A stretch of 13,285 bases of DNA from Comamonadaceae bacterium (GTDB lineage Bacteria; Pseudomonadota; Gammaproteobacteria; Burkholderiales; Burkholderiaceae_C), in the NCBI GenBank assembly GCA_947466165.1, contig CANIDW010000015.1, positions 1 through 13,285 on the forward strand. Direction: 5' to 3'. The translations under genes and the position numbers were made by a program. Below the pieces are notes generated by a model. It searched no databases, was not told where the DNA came from, and saw only the letters and a program-made list of their open reading frames with translations. Below, piece after piece: positions 1 to 7,921 of the stretch. The number at the start of each line of letters is the position of its first letter. The stretch's first letter is position 1.

Positions 1-514
1 CATCATGGGCCACACTCAAGTGCAGAGAATGGATCACGACATGGCGCGCTTCGCGCTCCACCTCTTGCCCGGCGCGCGCATATTCATACAGCGCCTTGCC
101 GTCTTTTTTAAGGGCTGAGTACATGGGCGGTACTTGCGACTGCTCCCCAGAGAACTGCTGCGTCAGTCGTTCCAGCAACTCAGGGGTGATCTGCGGTACA
201 TCGCGGGTTTCGATCACATCGCCTTCCGCATCGGCCGTGCTTGTCTTTTGCCCGAGCAGCAGAACGGCCTCGTAGGTTTTGTCGGCTTCCAGCTGCATCT
301 GGCTGAACTTGGTGGCCGCACCAAAGCAAAGAGGTAACACGCCGGTAGCCAGCGGGTCCAGTGTGCCGGTGTGACCGGCTTTTTCGGCGCGCATCAACCA
401 CTTGGCTTTTTGCAAAGCCTGGTTGCTGGACAAACCCAAAGGCTTGTCGAGCAAAAGCACGCCGTGAACGGGACGTCGCTTTATTTTCTGACGAGGGTTG
501 ATGGAAGGCGTCAT
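1..514 (-). CDS. truB: tRNA pseudouridine(55) synthase TruB, N-terminal part (cut by window edge)
   Basis: Isomerises U55 to pseudouridine in the T-loop of tRNAs in the cytoplasm. I read this frame directly from the minus strand: it opens at the ATG at 514 and stays open to position 1, giving 171 codons of a protein usually about 300 residues long, so the C-terminal half lies outside. The start reads [10 protein letters not shown]. Residues 17-30 ([14 protein letters not shown]) match the first TruB motif. Residues 47-58 ([12 protein letters not shown]) are the catalytic motif, with Asp53 as the expected nucleophile. [15 protein letters not shown] and LYEYARAG further on are also typical of the family. 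It is the last visible gene of the rimP-nusA-infB-rbfA-truB operon, 86 nt after rbfA. No Shine-Dalgarno sequence precedes the ATG; the upstream gap is filled by an inverted repeat. The frame is also open upstream, with a TTG at 589, but nothing supports that as the start. Confidence 0.95.
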   Translation of the reverse strand, partial: MTPSINPRQKIKRRPVHGVLLLDKPLGLSSNQALQKAKWLMRAEKAGHTGTLDPLATGVLPLCFGAATKFSQMQLEADKTYEAVLLLGQKTSTADAEGDVIETRDVPQITPELLERLTQQFSGEQSQVPPMYSALKKDGKALYEYARAGQEVEREARHVVIHSLHLSVAHD

Positions 515-518
515 ATAT

Positions 519-594
519 TTCGACAGGCTCGGGGCACAGCCTGCGCTGCACCCGGCAGCACCGTTAACCCTGAACCTGTCAAAGGGCAACGGTG
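519..594. repeat. Imperfect inverted repeat with nested hairpin between rbfA and truB
   Basis: Almost the whole rbfA-truB gap is palindromic. The arm at 519-534 (TTCGACAGGCTCGGGG) matches the reverse complement of 568-583 at 13 of 16 positions. A second, nested hairpin is made by CACCGTT (559-565) and AACGGTG (588-594), a perfect 7-bp stem, with CCCT and AGGG pairing inside it. The core GACAGGYTC recalls the short dispersed palindromic repeats I associate with Burkholderiales intergenic regions; that link comes from memory and was not searched. There is no U tract, so it does not look like an intrinsic terminator. It lies directly before the truB start codon and could affect truB translation or mRNA stability. 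Confidence 0.6.
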
Positions 595-600
595 CGTGGG

Positions 601-969
601 TCAGTCGTCTTGGGCGCGGGAGGAAACAGCCTTGGCAATCAAGGCATTCATGTCGGAAGCGTGCTCAGTGGTGCGGTCAAACACAAAGTGCAAAGTAGGC
701 ACAGTGTGGATCATCAATTTCTTAAATAGGCCATTGCGCAAAAAGCCCGCTGCCTGGTTAAGTGCTTCTTCACACTCTTTAGGATCGCCCACCAGCACGC
801 TGAAATACACCTTGGCGTGTGCGTAATCAGGCGTGACCTCGACCGACTGCACTGTGACCATGCCCACCCGCGGATCTTTTAACTCGCGCGCGATCAGCTC
901 TGTCAGATCACGCTGAATCTGGTCGGCAACGCGAAAACCGCGGTTCGGGGTGGAAGATTTCTTACGCAT
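601..969 (-). CDS. rbfA: 30S ribosome-binding factor RbfA
   Basis: Binds the 30S subunit near the 5' end of 16S rRNA, helps late 30S maturation, and is needed for cold adaptation in well-studied bacteria. The 122-residue product is close to the family size (133 in E. coli) and is a single KH-like domain. Recognisable parts are [17 protein letters not shown] (residues 11-27), the [19 protein letters not shown] block (31-49) and the AKVYFSVL strand (52-59). It starts at the ATG at 969 with [14 protein letters not shown]. No clear Shine-Dalgarno sequence is visible: the 15 bases upstream are AT-rich. It lies 93 nt after infB and before truB, the normal order for this operon, so co-transcription is expected. 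The identification rests on the whole-length pattern and the gene order together. Confidence 0.95.
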   Translation of the reverse strand: MRKKSSTPNRGFRVADQIQRDLTELIARELKDPRVGMVTVQSVEVTPDYAHAKVYFSVLVGDPKECEEALNQAAGFLRNGLFKKLMIHTVPTLHFVFDRTTEHASDMNALIAKAVSSRAQDD

Positions 970-1000
970 TGAAAATTAAAAAGGTTACCGGGTGTTGAAG

Positions 1001-1033
1001 GCAGGCGCGTGACAAACACGCCCTGAGGCCTGC
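1001..1033 (-). other. Bulged hairpin in the infB-rbfA gap
   Basis: In the 93-nt infB-rbfA gap, GCAGGC (1001-1006) pairs with GCCTGC (1028-1033), and the adjoining GCGTG (1007-1011) pairs with CACGC (1017-1021) around the loop ACAAA, leaving 1022-1027 as a one-sided 6-nt bulge. No U run follows on the minus strand, so it is not a normal intrinsic terminator. It could be an mRNA processing or stabilising structure, or simply chance in GC-rich DNA. Confidence 0.35.
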
Positions 1034-1062
1034 TTGTGACAGCGCCACCATCAGCGCGCGCT

Positions 1063-3990
1063 TCAGACCTCGAGCGTCCTGGCTACTTCGCGGATTTCAA
1101 AGAACTCCAGGATGTCACCAACCTGAATGTCGTTGTAACCCTTGACGTTCAAGCCGCACTCAAAGCCTTCTTTGACTTCGCGCGCATCGTCCTTGAAACG
1201 CTTGAGCGAGTCGAGCTCACCCGTGAAGATGACAACGTTTTCGCGCAAGAGGCGAATTCGAGCGTTGCGGCGAACCACTCCGGCAGTAACCATACAACCG
1301 GCGATCGAGCCGATCTTGCTGACCTTGAAGACCTGGCGAATCTCGGCATTGCCGGTGACTTCTTCTTTCTTCTCAGGTGTCAACATGCCCGACATGGCAG
1401 CGCGCAACTCGTCTACAGCGTCATAAATGATGTTGTAGTAACGGATGTCGATGCCATTGTTTTCAGCCAGTTTGCGGGCTTGCGCGTCTGCTCGGGTGTT
1501 GAAACCTATCAGCACTGCTTTGGATGCTATGGCCAGGTTGACGTCCGACTCTGAAATACCACCCACGGCAGAGTACACGAGCTGAACTTTGACCTCGTCA
1601 GTCGAGAGCTTAAGCAATGACTGCGCCAGCGCTTCTTGAGAGCCCTGGACATCGGCCTTGATGATGATCGGTAACATCTTGACCTCGCCGCCACCGATAT
1701 CCGAGAACATGTTCTCGAGCTTGGCGGCCTGCTGCTTGGCCAGTTTGGTGTTGCGGAACTTGCCCGCACGGTAGGTGGCGATCTCACGGGCACGGCGCTC
1801 GTCGGTCATGACCATGAACTCGTCGCCGGCTTGCGGTACTTCGGTCAAACCTTGAATTTCTACCGGTATCGATGGTCCCGCCGTCTTGATGGTCTTGCCG
1901 TTCTCATCGAGCATCGCGCGAACGCGGCCAAAGGTAGAACCGGCCAGCACCACATCGCCGGTCTTGAGTGTGCCGGACTGAATCAGCACAGTAGCGACAG
2001 GGCCGCGACCCTTGTCGAGCTGGGCTTCAATGACCAGTCCCTTGGCCAGGGCGTCAACCGGTGCACGCAACTCAAGCACTTCGGCTTGCAGCAGCACCTG
2101 TTCGAGCAAGGCGTCAATGCCGGCCCCGGTACGCGCGGACACACCCACAAAGGGTACGTCGCCGCCGAACTCTTCGGGTATCACTTCTTCAGCCACCAAC
2201 TCGCCTTTGACGCGGTCCAGGTTGGCGTCGGGCTTGTCGATCTTGTTGATCGCAACAACGATAGGGACGCCAGCCGCTTTCGCATGCTTGATGGCTTCGC
2301 GGGTTTGCGGCATCACGCCGTCGTCCGCTGCAACCACCAGAATCACGATGTCAGTGGCCTGCGCGCCACGGGCACGCATGGCCGTGAAAGCCTCGTGACC
2401 CGGTGTGTCCAGAAAGGACACCATGCCGCGCGGAGTTTCCACATGGTAGGCGCCAATGTGTTGGGTAATGCCACCGGCTTCACCGGCCGCCACTTTGGCG
2501 GTGCGGATGTAATCGAGCAGCGAGGTCTTGCCATGGTCAACGTGACCCATGACAGTGACCACCGGTGCGCGAGGCAGAGCTTCGGCCTGCTGGCCTTGCA
2601 CGTCCTCGTCGGTGAATGCTTCAGGATCATCCAGCGCCGCAGTCACCGCCTTGTGGCCCATTTCTTCCACCACGATCATGGCGGTGTCCTGGTCCAGCGG
2701 CTGGTTGATGGTGACCATTTGTCCGAGCTTCATCAGGTGTTTGATCACTTCTGACGATTTCACACTCATCTTGTGCGACAGCTCCGAGACCGTGATGGTT
2801 TCGGGCACGTGAACTTCAATCACCTTGAACTCTGAGGGCGCCACAAAGTTGGAGTCAGGGCGCGCATCGCGATCGCCTGAGCGACGGCCACGCGGGCCTG
2901 CGCGCCAGTTACCGCGACCCGGCACAGGTGTAGCACCCCGAGTTTTGAGTTCTTTTTTCTTGGCGGCTTCGTCTTTCCAGGTGGAAGACAGGTTTTCCGA
3001 CTTGACTTCTTTCTTGCCCGCAGCAGTGCCTGCAGCAGCAGGGGCAGCGGCTTTGACTGAGGCTTTGGTGGGTGCACCAGGAACAACCGCAGGCTTGTGC
3101 AGCGTACCTTTGATGGCGAGTTTGGGGTCGATATGGGGCACCAATGCGCGCTTGGGGGCGCTCATCATGGCGCGTATACCGGCAGCTTCTGACTCAGCGC
3201 GTTTACGGCGGTCTTGAAGCTCTTGCGCTTTGGCTGCATCGGCCTGGAATTCGGCCGTCGCCTTGGCTTTGACCGCTGCTTGTGCGGCGCTGTCACCGGC
3301 TGCTTTGGCCGCTTTTTCAGCAGCAATCAGTTCATTGGACGCGGCGGCGGCGGCAGAAAGCTCATCTTTGTCCGGGAACACGCGCGAGCCCACCACGGGT
3401 TTAGCGCTTGCTTTAACCGGTTTTTTGACTTCTTTAGAGGGAACAGCTTGTGATTCAGCCTGGGCAGTTTGTTCAGAATCAGCTGCTTCTTTAGCGCTTT
3501 GCGCATCTTTTTCGTCTTGCAACTCGCGAGTGCGACGCTTTTCTGCCAAGGCATCTTCTTGCAAACGCAACTGCTCAGCATTGCGATTGGCTTCGTCTTC
3601 ACGGCGGATCAGGTCGGCATTTTCTGCTTCAGCGGCCTGTGCTTCAGCGGCTGAAGTTGCGGCTTCGGTCGCTTGGTCAGTAGCGTCGTCGCGCTTCACA
3701 AAAGTACGTTTTTTACGGACCTCCACCTGAATGGTGCGGGCACGGCCAGTGGCATCGGCCTGCTTGATTTCAGTGGTGGACTTCTTGACCAGAGTGATTT
3801 TTTTGCGCTCAGTGCTGGCAGTGCCATGACTGGATTGCAAATAGCTCAGGAGTTTTTGCTTGTCCGATTCGGACAATTTGTCGTCAGCTTGCGCTTTGGC
3901 GACACCCGCGCTGGTCAATTGCTCGATCAGTGTTGCGGTGGGTTTATTGAGTTCAGCTGCGAATTCAGCGACGGTGGTGGTACTGGACAT
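1063..3990 (-). CDS. infB: Translation initiation factor IF-2
   Basis: GTPase that brings initiator fMet-tRNA to the 30S subunit and promotes subunit joining. The 975-residue protein is the long type with an extended N-terminus. Residues 1-50 ([16 protein letters not shown] and on) are the first IF2_N domain. About 100-380 is a low-complexity Ala/Glu/Lys-rich, probably helical linker ending in an Arg/Gly-rich basic patch (359-374). A second IF2_N-like domain lies at about 388-450. The GTPase domain follows: G1 GHVDHGKT at 482-489, [12 protein letters not shown] at 506-517, G3 DTPGH at 528-532, G4 NKID at 582-585 and G5 SAR at 618-620. The remainder fits IF2 domains II to IV, which bind the ribosome and fMet-tRNA. 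It starts 27 nt after nusA; GGAA about 10 nt before the ATG is the best-placed ribosome-binding signal. Shorter isoforms from internal starts are known in E. coli, but I could not establish one here. Confidence 0.98.
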   Translation of the reverse strand: MSSTTTVAEFAAELNKPTATLIEQLTSAGVAKAQADDKLSESDKQKLLSYLQSSHGTASTERKKITLVKKSTTEIKQADATGRARTIQVEVRKKRTFVKRDDATDQATEAATSAAEAQAAEAENADLIRREDEANRNAEQLRLQEDALAEKRRTRELQDEKDAQSAKEAADSEQTAQAESQAVPSKEVKKPVKASAKPVVGSRVFPDKDELSAAAAASNELIAAEKAAKAAGDSAAQAAVKAKATAEFQADAAKAQELQDRRKRAESEAAGIRAMMSAPKRALVPHIDPKLAIKGTLHKPAVVPGAPTKASVKAAAPAAAGTAAGKKEVKSENLSSTWKDEAAKKKELKTRGATPVPGRGNWRAGPRGRRSGDRDARPDSNFVAPSEFKVIEVHVPETITVSELSHKMSVKSSEVIKHLMKLGQMVTINQPLDQDTAMIVVEEMGHKAVTAALDDPEAFTDEDVQGQQAEALPRAPVVTVMGHVDHGKTSLLDYIRTAKVAAGEAGGITQHIGAYHVETPRGMVSFLDTPGHEAFTAMRARGAQATDIVILVVAADDGVMPQTREAIKHAKAAGVPIVVAINKIDKPDANLDRVKGELVAEEVIPEEFGGDVPFVGVSARTGAGIDALLEQVLLQAEVLELRAPVDALAKGLVIEAQLDKGRGPVATVLIQSGTLKTGDVVLAGSTFGRVRAMLDENGKTIKTAGPSIPVEIQGLTEVPQAGDEFMVMTDERRAREIATYRAGKFRNTKLAKQQAAKLENMFSDIGGGEVKMLPIIIKADVQGSQEALAQSLLKLSTDEVKVQLVYSAVGGISESDVNLAIASKAVLIGFNTRADAQARKLAENNGIDIRYYNIIYDAVDELRAAMSGMLTPEKKEEVTGNAEIRQVFKVSKIGSIAGCMVTAGVVRRNARIRLLRENVVIFTGELDSLKRFKDDAREVKEGFECGLNVKGYNDIQVGDILEFFEIREVARTLEV

Positions 3991-4017
3991 AATTGGGTTT
4001 CCGTGCGGCCTCCATGA

Positions 4018-5520
4018 TCATTGCTCTTGAGCAGCAGGCACATCATCGGTAAACCAATGTGCGCGTGCGGTCATGATCAGGGCCTTGGCATCGTCCGTGG
4101 ACTGGCCGGTGATATCGGTGAGTTCGTCAACCGCCAGATCGGCCAGGTCGTCGCGTGTATGAACACCCGATTCGACGAGCTTGGCAATCAGCTCAGGCGT
4201 CAGGCCGTCGAGGTCGCGCAGGTTTTGCGAAACCTCTTCAACGTTTTCTTCCTTGGCGATTTCCATCGTCAGCAAAGCGTCTTTGGCGCGCGTACGCAGC
4301 TCATTGACAGTGTCTTCATCAAAGGACTCGATCTCCAACATCTCCTGGATGGGCACATAAGCCACCTCTTCGAGGCTGGTGAATCCTTCGGAGATCAGGA
4401 TGTCGGCAATTTCTTCGTCCACATCGAGTTTTTCCATGAACAGTTTGCGGCTGCTGTCGCTTTCTGTGGCCTGTTTCTGGGCAGACTCATCAGCCGTCAT
4501 GATGTTGATTTTCCAGCCGGTCAGCTCGGCGGCCAGGCGCACGTTTTGCCCGCCGCGGCCAATGGAGATGGCCAGGTTTTCTTCGTCCACCACCACGTCC
4601 ATGGCGTGACGCTCTTCGTCCACCACGATAGAGGAGACATTGGCCGGGGCCAGTGCACCGATGACAAACTGTGCCGGGTCTTCGCTCCACAGCACGATAT
4701 CCACACGCTCGCCGGCAAGCTCGTTGGTCACGCCGTTGACACGGGTGCCGCGCACACCGACGCAGGTACCGATGGGGTCGACCCGCTTGTCATGCGAGAG
4801 CACCGCAATCTTGGCACGAGAACCGGAGTCACGCGCGCAGGACTTGATCTCCAACAAGCCTTGTTCGATCTCGGGGACTTCCTGGCGGAACAGCTCGATC
4901 ATGAATTCGGGCGAGGTGCGCGAGAGGATGATGGGCGCACCGCGCAAAGTGGTGTCGACTTCCATGATCATGGCGCGTACACGGTCACCAGAGCGAAGGT
5001 TTTCTTTAGGAATCATGTCGCTGCGACGCAGGCGGCCTTCAACGCGACCGGACTCGACAATGATGTCGCCCTTGTCCATGCGCTTGATGGTGCCAACAAA
5101 AATCTTTTCGCCACGCGCCATGAATTCACTGAGCAGCATTTCACGCTCAGCATCACGGATTTTTTGCAAAATCACTTGCTTTGCCGCTTGCGCACCAATG
5201 CGGCCGATGGGCAGGCTTTCAATCGGTTTTTCGATGTAGTCGCCCTCTTCGATGTCGGCGAGTTCTTCGCGGGCATCTGTCAGCAGTTCTTCGCCCTCAG
5301 CGTTTTGCAGGCCGGCTTCGTCGGGAACGACAAGCCAGCGGCGGAAAGTTTCATAAACGCCACTGTCGCGGTCCACGGCGACGCGGATGTCCACGCCTTC
5401 GGGATACACCTTTTTGGTGGCAGAGGCGAGTGCAAGCTCGACGGCACCAAAAACAAGGTCACGTTCGACATTTTTCTCACGCGAGATAGCATCAACCAAC
5501 ATCAACAGTTCGCGATTCAT
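4018..5520 (-). CDS. nusA: Transcription termination/antitermination factor NusA
   Basis: Binds RNA polymerase and nascent RNA, modulates pausing and intrinsic or Rho-dependent termination, and takes part in rRNA antitermination. The 500-residue length is close to E. coli NusA (495). Residues 1-130 are the polymerase-binding N-terminal domain ([18 protein letters not shown]). About 136-202 is the S1 domain. KH1 contains [11 protein letters not shown] (251-261) and KH2 contains [13 protein letters not shown] (318-330). Two acidic C-terminal repeats follow at about 365-425 and 440-490, so this is the long form found in many proteobacteria. Its ATG overlaps the rimP stop codon as ATGA, which suggests translational coupling; GGCAGG lies about 8 nt before the start. 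Because NusA acts on hairpin pausing and termination, the terminator-like leader upstream of rimP is a plausible place for feedback control. That is an inference. Confidence 0.98.
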   Translation of the reverse strand: MNRELLMLVDAISREKNVERDLVFGAVELALASATKKVYPEGVDIRVAVDRDSGVYETFRRWLVVPDEAGLQNAEGEELLTDAREELADIEEGDYIEKPIESLPIGRIGAQAAKQVILQKIRDAEREMLLSEFMARGEKIFVGTIKRMDKGDIIVESGRVEGRLRRSDMIPKENLRSGDRVRAMIMEVDTTLRGAPIILSRTSPEFMIELFRQEVPEIEQGLLEIKSCARDSGSRAKIAVLSHDKRVDPIGTCVGVRGTRVNGVTNELAGERVDIVLWSEDPAQFVIGALAPANVSSIVVDEERHAMDVVVDEENLAISIGRGGQNVRLAAELTGWKINIMTADESAQKQATESDSSRKLFMEKLDVDEEIADILISEGFTSLEEVAYVPIQEMLEIESFDEDTVNELRTRAKDALLTMEIAKEENVEEVSQNLRDLDGLTPELIAKLVESGVHTRDDLADLAVDELTDITGQSTDDAKALIMTARAHWFTDDVPAAQEQ

Positions 5521-6128
5521 TTCACAAGCCTGCCTTTCTCTAAATTCTCAGTCTGTTTATCTACAGTCGGGGCGCCTTTGGGGCGGCGTCCCTTGAAGTC
5601 CACCACGGGCGCCAAACGCGCCTGGGCAATCTCATCCAGCGTAAAACCCATGGCCTGTAAGGGCGCAGGCACTTTGTGCTTGCTCACCTTCTGGCCTGGT
5701 TTGACGGCGGGCTCTTCCGTCCACACAATCTGCCAGCCACCCGTCACGCCCTCTAGCGTGCCGCGGAATTTTTTCCGGCTGGCAGATATCCCGGTTCCGG
5801 CACTGGCGGTGACGCCAATCGGTGCTTTCAAGGTCAAGTCAATCAACTCGCCCTTAAAACGCTCAAAATCCTGTTCAGTCCGCAGCGGTCTGTCAATTCC
5901 GGGCGAGCTGACCTCAAGCCGGGAATACGCCGCACCTTCAACTTCCAGCACGAACTGGAGCTGGCGTGTCACTTTTTCACAATCTTCAGCGTTGATGAAT
6001 TGCTCGGCGCCAGCCACGTAGGGCATGTCAATCGTTACCCGCAGCAAACCACCGCTGGTGCGCTCAATGTCTACCAGGGCGTATCCCAGCCCGGTAACGG
6101 TCTGACTGATCGTGTCGTTTAAAGCCAT
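5517..6128 (-). CDS. rimP: Ribosome maturation factor RimP, with extended C-terminus
   Basis: Needed for efficient 30S assembly; acts on the 16S rRNA/S19 region in the cytoplasm. The 203-residue product is longer than E. coli RimP (about 150). The N-terminal alpha/beta domain includes [18 protein letters not shown] (17-34). The strongest signature is [18 protein letters not shown] (71-88). An SH3-like C-terminal domain follows, with [16 protein letters not shown] at 121-136. The tail after about residue 165 is basic and looks disordered ([11 protein letters not shown]), giving a C-terminus longer than E. coli RimP; I believe related Burkholderiales share it but could not check. It is the first gene of the operon, starting at the ATG at 6128, and its stop overlaps the nusA start by 4 nt. 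Expression appears to begin at the promoter at 6217-6245, through a leader with a terminator-like hairpin. Confidence 0.96.
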   Translation of the reverse strand: MALNDTISQTVTGLGYALVDIERTSGGLLRVTIDMPYVAGAEQFINAEDCEKVTRQLQFVLEVEGAAYSRLEVSSPGIDRPLRTEQDFERFKGELIDLTLKAPIGVTASAGTGISASRKKFRGTLEGVTGGWQIVWTEEPAVKPGQKVSKHKVPAPLQAMGFTLDEIAQARLAPVVDFKGRRPKGAPTVDKQTENLEKGRLVK

Positions 6129-6169
6129 TCAGTATCGAAAACGCATCCGCAATGCAAAAACAAACGCCC

Positions 6170-6201
6170 AAAAAAAATGGGCGGTGAAAACCCGCCCATT
6201 T
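6170..6201 (-). terminator. Intrinsic terminator / putative attenuator in the rimP leader
   Basis: On the minus strand, AAATGGGCGG (6201-6192) pairs perfectly with CCGCCCATTT (6184-6175) around the 7-nt loop GTTTTCA, and the T run continues to 6170, giving eight consecutive Ts (6177-6170). This is a textbook Rho-independent terminator for minus-strand transcription. It lies after yejF, so it can end yej transcripts. It also lies downstream of the rimP promoter and before the rimP ATG, so it can stop rimP transcripts at roughly 40 nt. Terminator-containing rimP leaders have been described in proteobacteria; whether this belongs to such a family was not tested. There is no T run on the plus strand. 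Confidence 0.88.
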
Positions 6202-6216
6202 GGTCGTGAAGCGCGT

Positions 6217-6245
6217 ATTGTAGCGCTCTCACAGGCTCGCTGCAA
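6217..6245 (-). promoter_or_regulatory. Sigma70-type promoter for the rimP-nusA-infB-rbfA-truB operon
   Basis: On the minus strand a -35 box TTGCAG (6245-6240; 4 of 6 to TTGACA) is followed after exactly 17 nt by a -10 box TACAAT (6222-6217; 5 of 6 to TATAAT). The expected transcription start is near 6210, giving a leader of about 80 nt before the rimP ATG. The promoter begins about 50 nt after the yejF stop. A second possible pair nearer the gene (TTGCAT, 15 nt, GATACT) lies too close to the ATG to be convincing. Confidence 0.75.
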
Positions 6246-6295
6246 GCCAAATCCAAGTGCAATTTGTGTATTTAAGGGGGCTAAAGCCGCAGCCG

Positions 6296-7921
6296 TCAGC
6301 CCAGCTGACCCACCAAAAGCTGGGTGTAGGGGTGTTGCGGAGCAGCTAAAACCTGTGCCGCCGGCCCGGATTCGAGTATTTCGCCGCCTTTCATGACCAG
6401 TATCTGATGGGCCATTGCGCGGATCACGGCCACATCGTGGGTAATGAGCAAGTAACTCAGGCCGCGCTCGCGTTGCAGCCTTTGCAGCAGCTGGAGCACC
6501 TGTTTTTGAACTGTCACGTCCAAGGCGCTGGTCGGCTCGTCAAGCACCAGCATGTCAGGCTCGACCATCAGCGCCCGGGCAATTGCCAGCCGCTGGCGCT
6601 GGCCACCTGAAAATTCATGCGGGTAGCGCTGCAACAGGCGCGGAAACTGCGCCTGACTCATGCCGACATCGGCCAAGGCTTGCACCACCCGCAACTGGCG
6701 CTGGGCGACGGACAGACCAGGCTGGTGCACACGCAGCCCTTCACCGACTATTTCTTCAACTGTCATACGTGGGGAGAGCGAAGAAAAAGGGTCTTGAAAT
6801 ACCACCTGCACAGAGCGCCGTAAGGCTTTGTTGGCGGCCGCATCGGCACTCCAGGCCCGACCCGACAAACGCAACTCGCCCTTGGAAGGGTGCAGCCCGA
6901 GCAAGGCCAGCGCCAGCGTGGACTTACCGGAGCCCGACTCGCCCACCACGCCCAGAGTCTGGCCTTGGGGCAAACTGAAACTGGCACCCTGCACAGCCAC
7001 AAACTCACCTTGCTTGAACCAGCCCTTGAGCCCCGGCAACTTGACCGGGTAGCTCACGACGAGTTCTCTGGCCTGCGCAACAGGCGGGCCATCGCCAGCC
7101 GGCGGGTTTTCAATCACATCTCGAATGGGCTCGCTGTCCATCAGCTTGCGCGTGTAGGGGTGTTGCGGGTTGGCAAATACATCGGCCACCTTGCCCTGCT
7201 CGACGATCAGGCCGTTTTCCATTACCGCAATGCGGTCGGCAAAGTGGCGAACCAGGTTCAGGTCATGCGTGATCAGCAGCACCGCCATGCCGTTTCGCTT
7301 TTGCAGCGAAGCCAGCAGATCCAGAATCTGGAGGCGCAGACTGACATCCAACGCGGTGGTGGGCTCGTCGGCCAGCAAAAGGCGCGGCTGGCAGGCCAAG
7401 GCCATGGCGATCATCGCGCGTTGGCGCTGACCGCCTGAGAGCTGGTGCGGATAAGCCCGCGCCCGGCGCTCAGGTTCGGGGATGCCGGTGTCGGCCAACA
7501 AGCCCACGGCCGCATTCTGCGCCTGGGCCGGGCTGAGCCCCTGCTTGAGTTGCAGAACCTCTGCAATTTGCTCGCCCACGCTGAACAGCGGGTTCAGGGC
7601 CGTCATCGGCTCCTGGAAAATCATGGCGATGTCACGGCCGCGAATGCCGCGCAAATCATGTTCACTCAGTGCCAACAGGTCCTGACTGGTCGTGCCTTGC
7701 GGCTCGTCGGGCCCCGCTCCAAAAAAAGCCTGCCCGGAGGTACGGGCGCCCTGTACCAGGCCCAGCAAGCTCAGAGCCGTGACGGTTTTACCCGATCCTG
7801 ACTCACCCACCAGGGCCAATTTTTCGCCGGCAGCCACAGAAAAATCAATGCCGCAGACCACTTCTTTACCGGCAAAAGAAACTCGCAGGTTTTGCACTTG
7901 CAAAAGAGGCACAGCGCTCAT
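6296..7921 (-). CDS. yejF: YejF-type peptide ABC transporter, double ATP-binding subunit
   Basis: Energises uptake of oligopeptides through the YejB/YejE permease; in E. coli the YejABEF system also imports microcin C. The 541-residue protein (529 in E. coli) holds two complete ABC domains in one chain. Domain 1: Walker A GESGSGKT (39-46), signature LSGGQ (161-165), Walker B LLLADEP (181-187), H-loop His219. Domain 2: Walker [10 protein letters not shown] (327-335), signature FSGGQ (437-441), Walker B MLVLDEP (457-463), His495. Each ABC domain is followed by the QHPYT motif typical of oligopeptide-transport ATPases (253-257 and 529-533). Both sites keep their key residues, so both look active. 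I chose the ATG at 7921 ([16 protein letters not shown]), which overlaps the yejE stop as ATGA; an upstream ATG at 8026 would only add 35 residues that shadow yejE. It is the last gene of the yej operon. Confidence 0.95.
   Translation of the reverse strand: MSAVPLLQVQNLRVSFAGKEVVCGIDFSVAAGEKLALVGESGSGKTVTALSLLGLVQGARTSGQAFFGAGPDEPQGTTSQDLLALSEHDLRGIRGRDIAMIFQEPMTALNPLFSVGEQIAEVLQLKQGLSPAQAQNAAVGLLADTGIPEPERRARAYPHQLSGGQRQRAMIAMALACQPRLLLADEPTTALDVSLRLQILDLLASLQKRNGMAVLLITHDLNLVRHFADRIAVMENGLIVEQGKVADVFANPQHPYTRKLMDSEPIRDVIENPPAGDGPPVAQARELVVSYPVKLPGLKGWFKQGEFVAVQGASFSLPQGQTLGVVGESGSGKSTLALALLGLHPSKGELRLSGRAWSADAAANKALRRSVQVVFQDPFSSLSPRMTVEEIVGEGLRVHQPGLSVAQRQLRVVQALADVGMSQAQFPRLLQRYPHEFSGGQRQRLAIARALMVEPDMLVLDEPTSALDVTVQKQVLQLLQRLQRERGLSYLLITHDVAVIRAMAHQILVMKGGEILESGPAAQVLAAPQHPYTQLLVGQLG

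Noticed and set aside
1831..2754. A 307-codon plus-strand frame opposite the infB GTPase domain
   Set aside because: Antisense shadow of conserved IF2 coding sequence, with no recognisable protein features.
3250..3750. Ala/Lys/Glu-rich low-complexity stretch in infB as an inserted or repeated element
   Set aside because: Such linkers between the IF2 N-terminal domains and the GTPase core are normal in long proteobacterial IF2; no DNA-level repeat was evident.
4021..6021. A 666-codon open frame on the plus strand opposite nusA and rimP
   Set aside because: It is exactly antisense to two unmistakable conserved genes and its translation resembles no family (many His, Gln and Phe in no domain pattern). 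Long antisense frames arise in GC-rich genes with strong codon bias. Its length is striking, but I see no start signal of its own.
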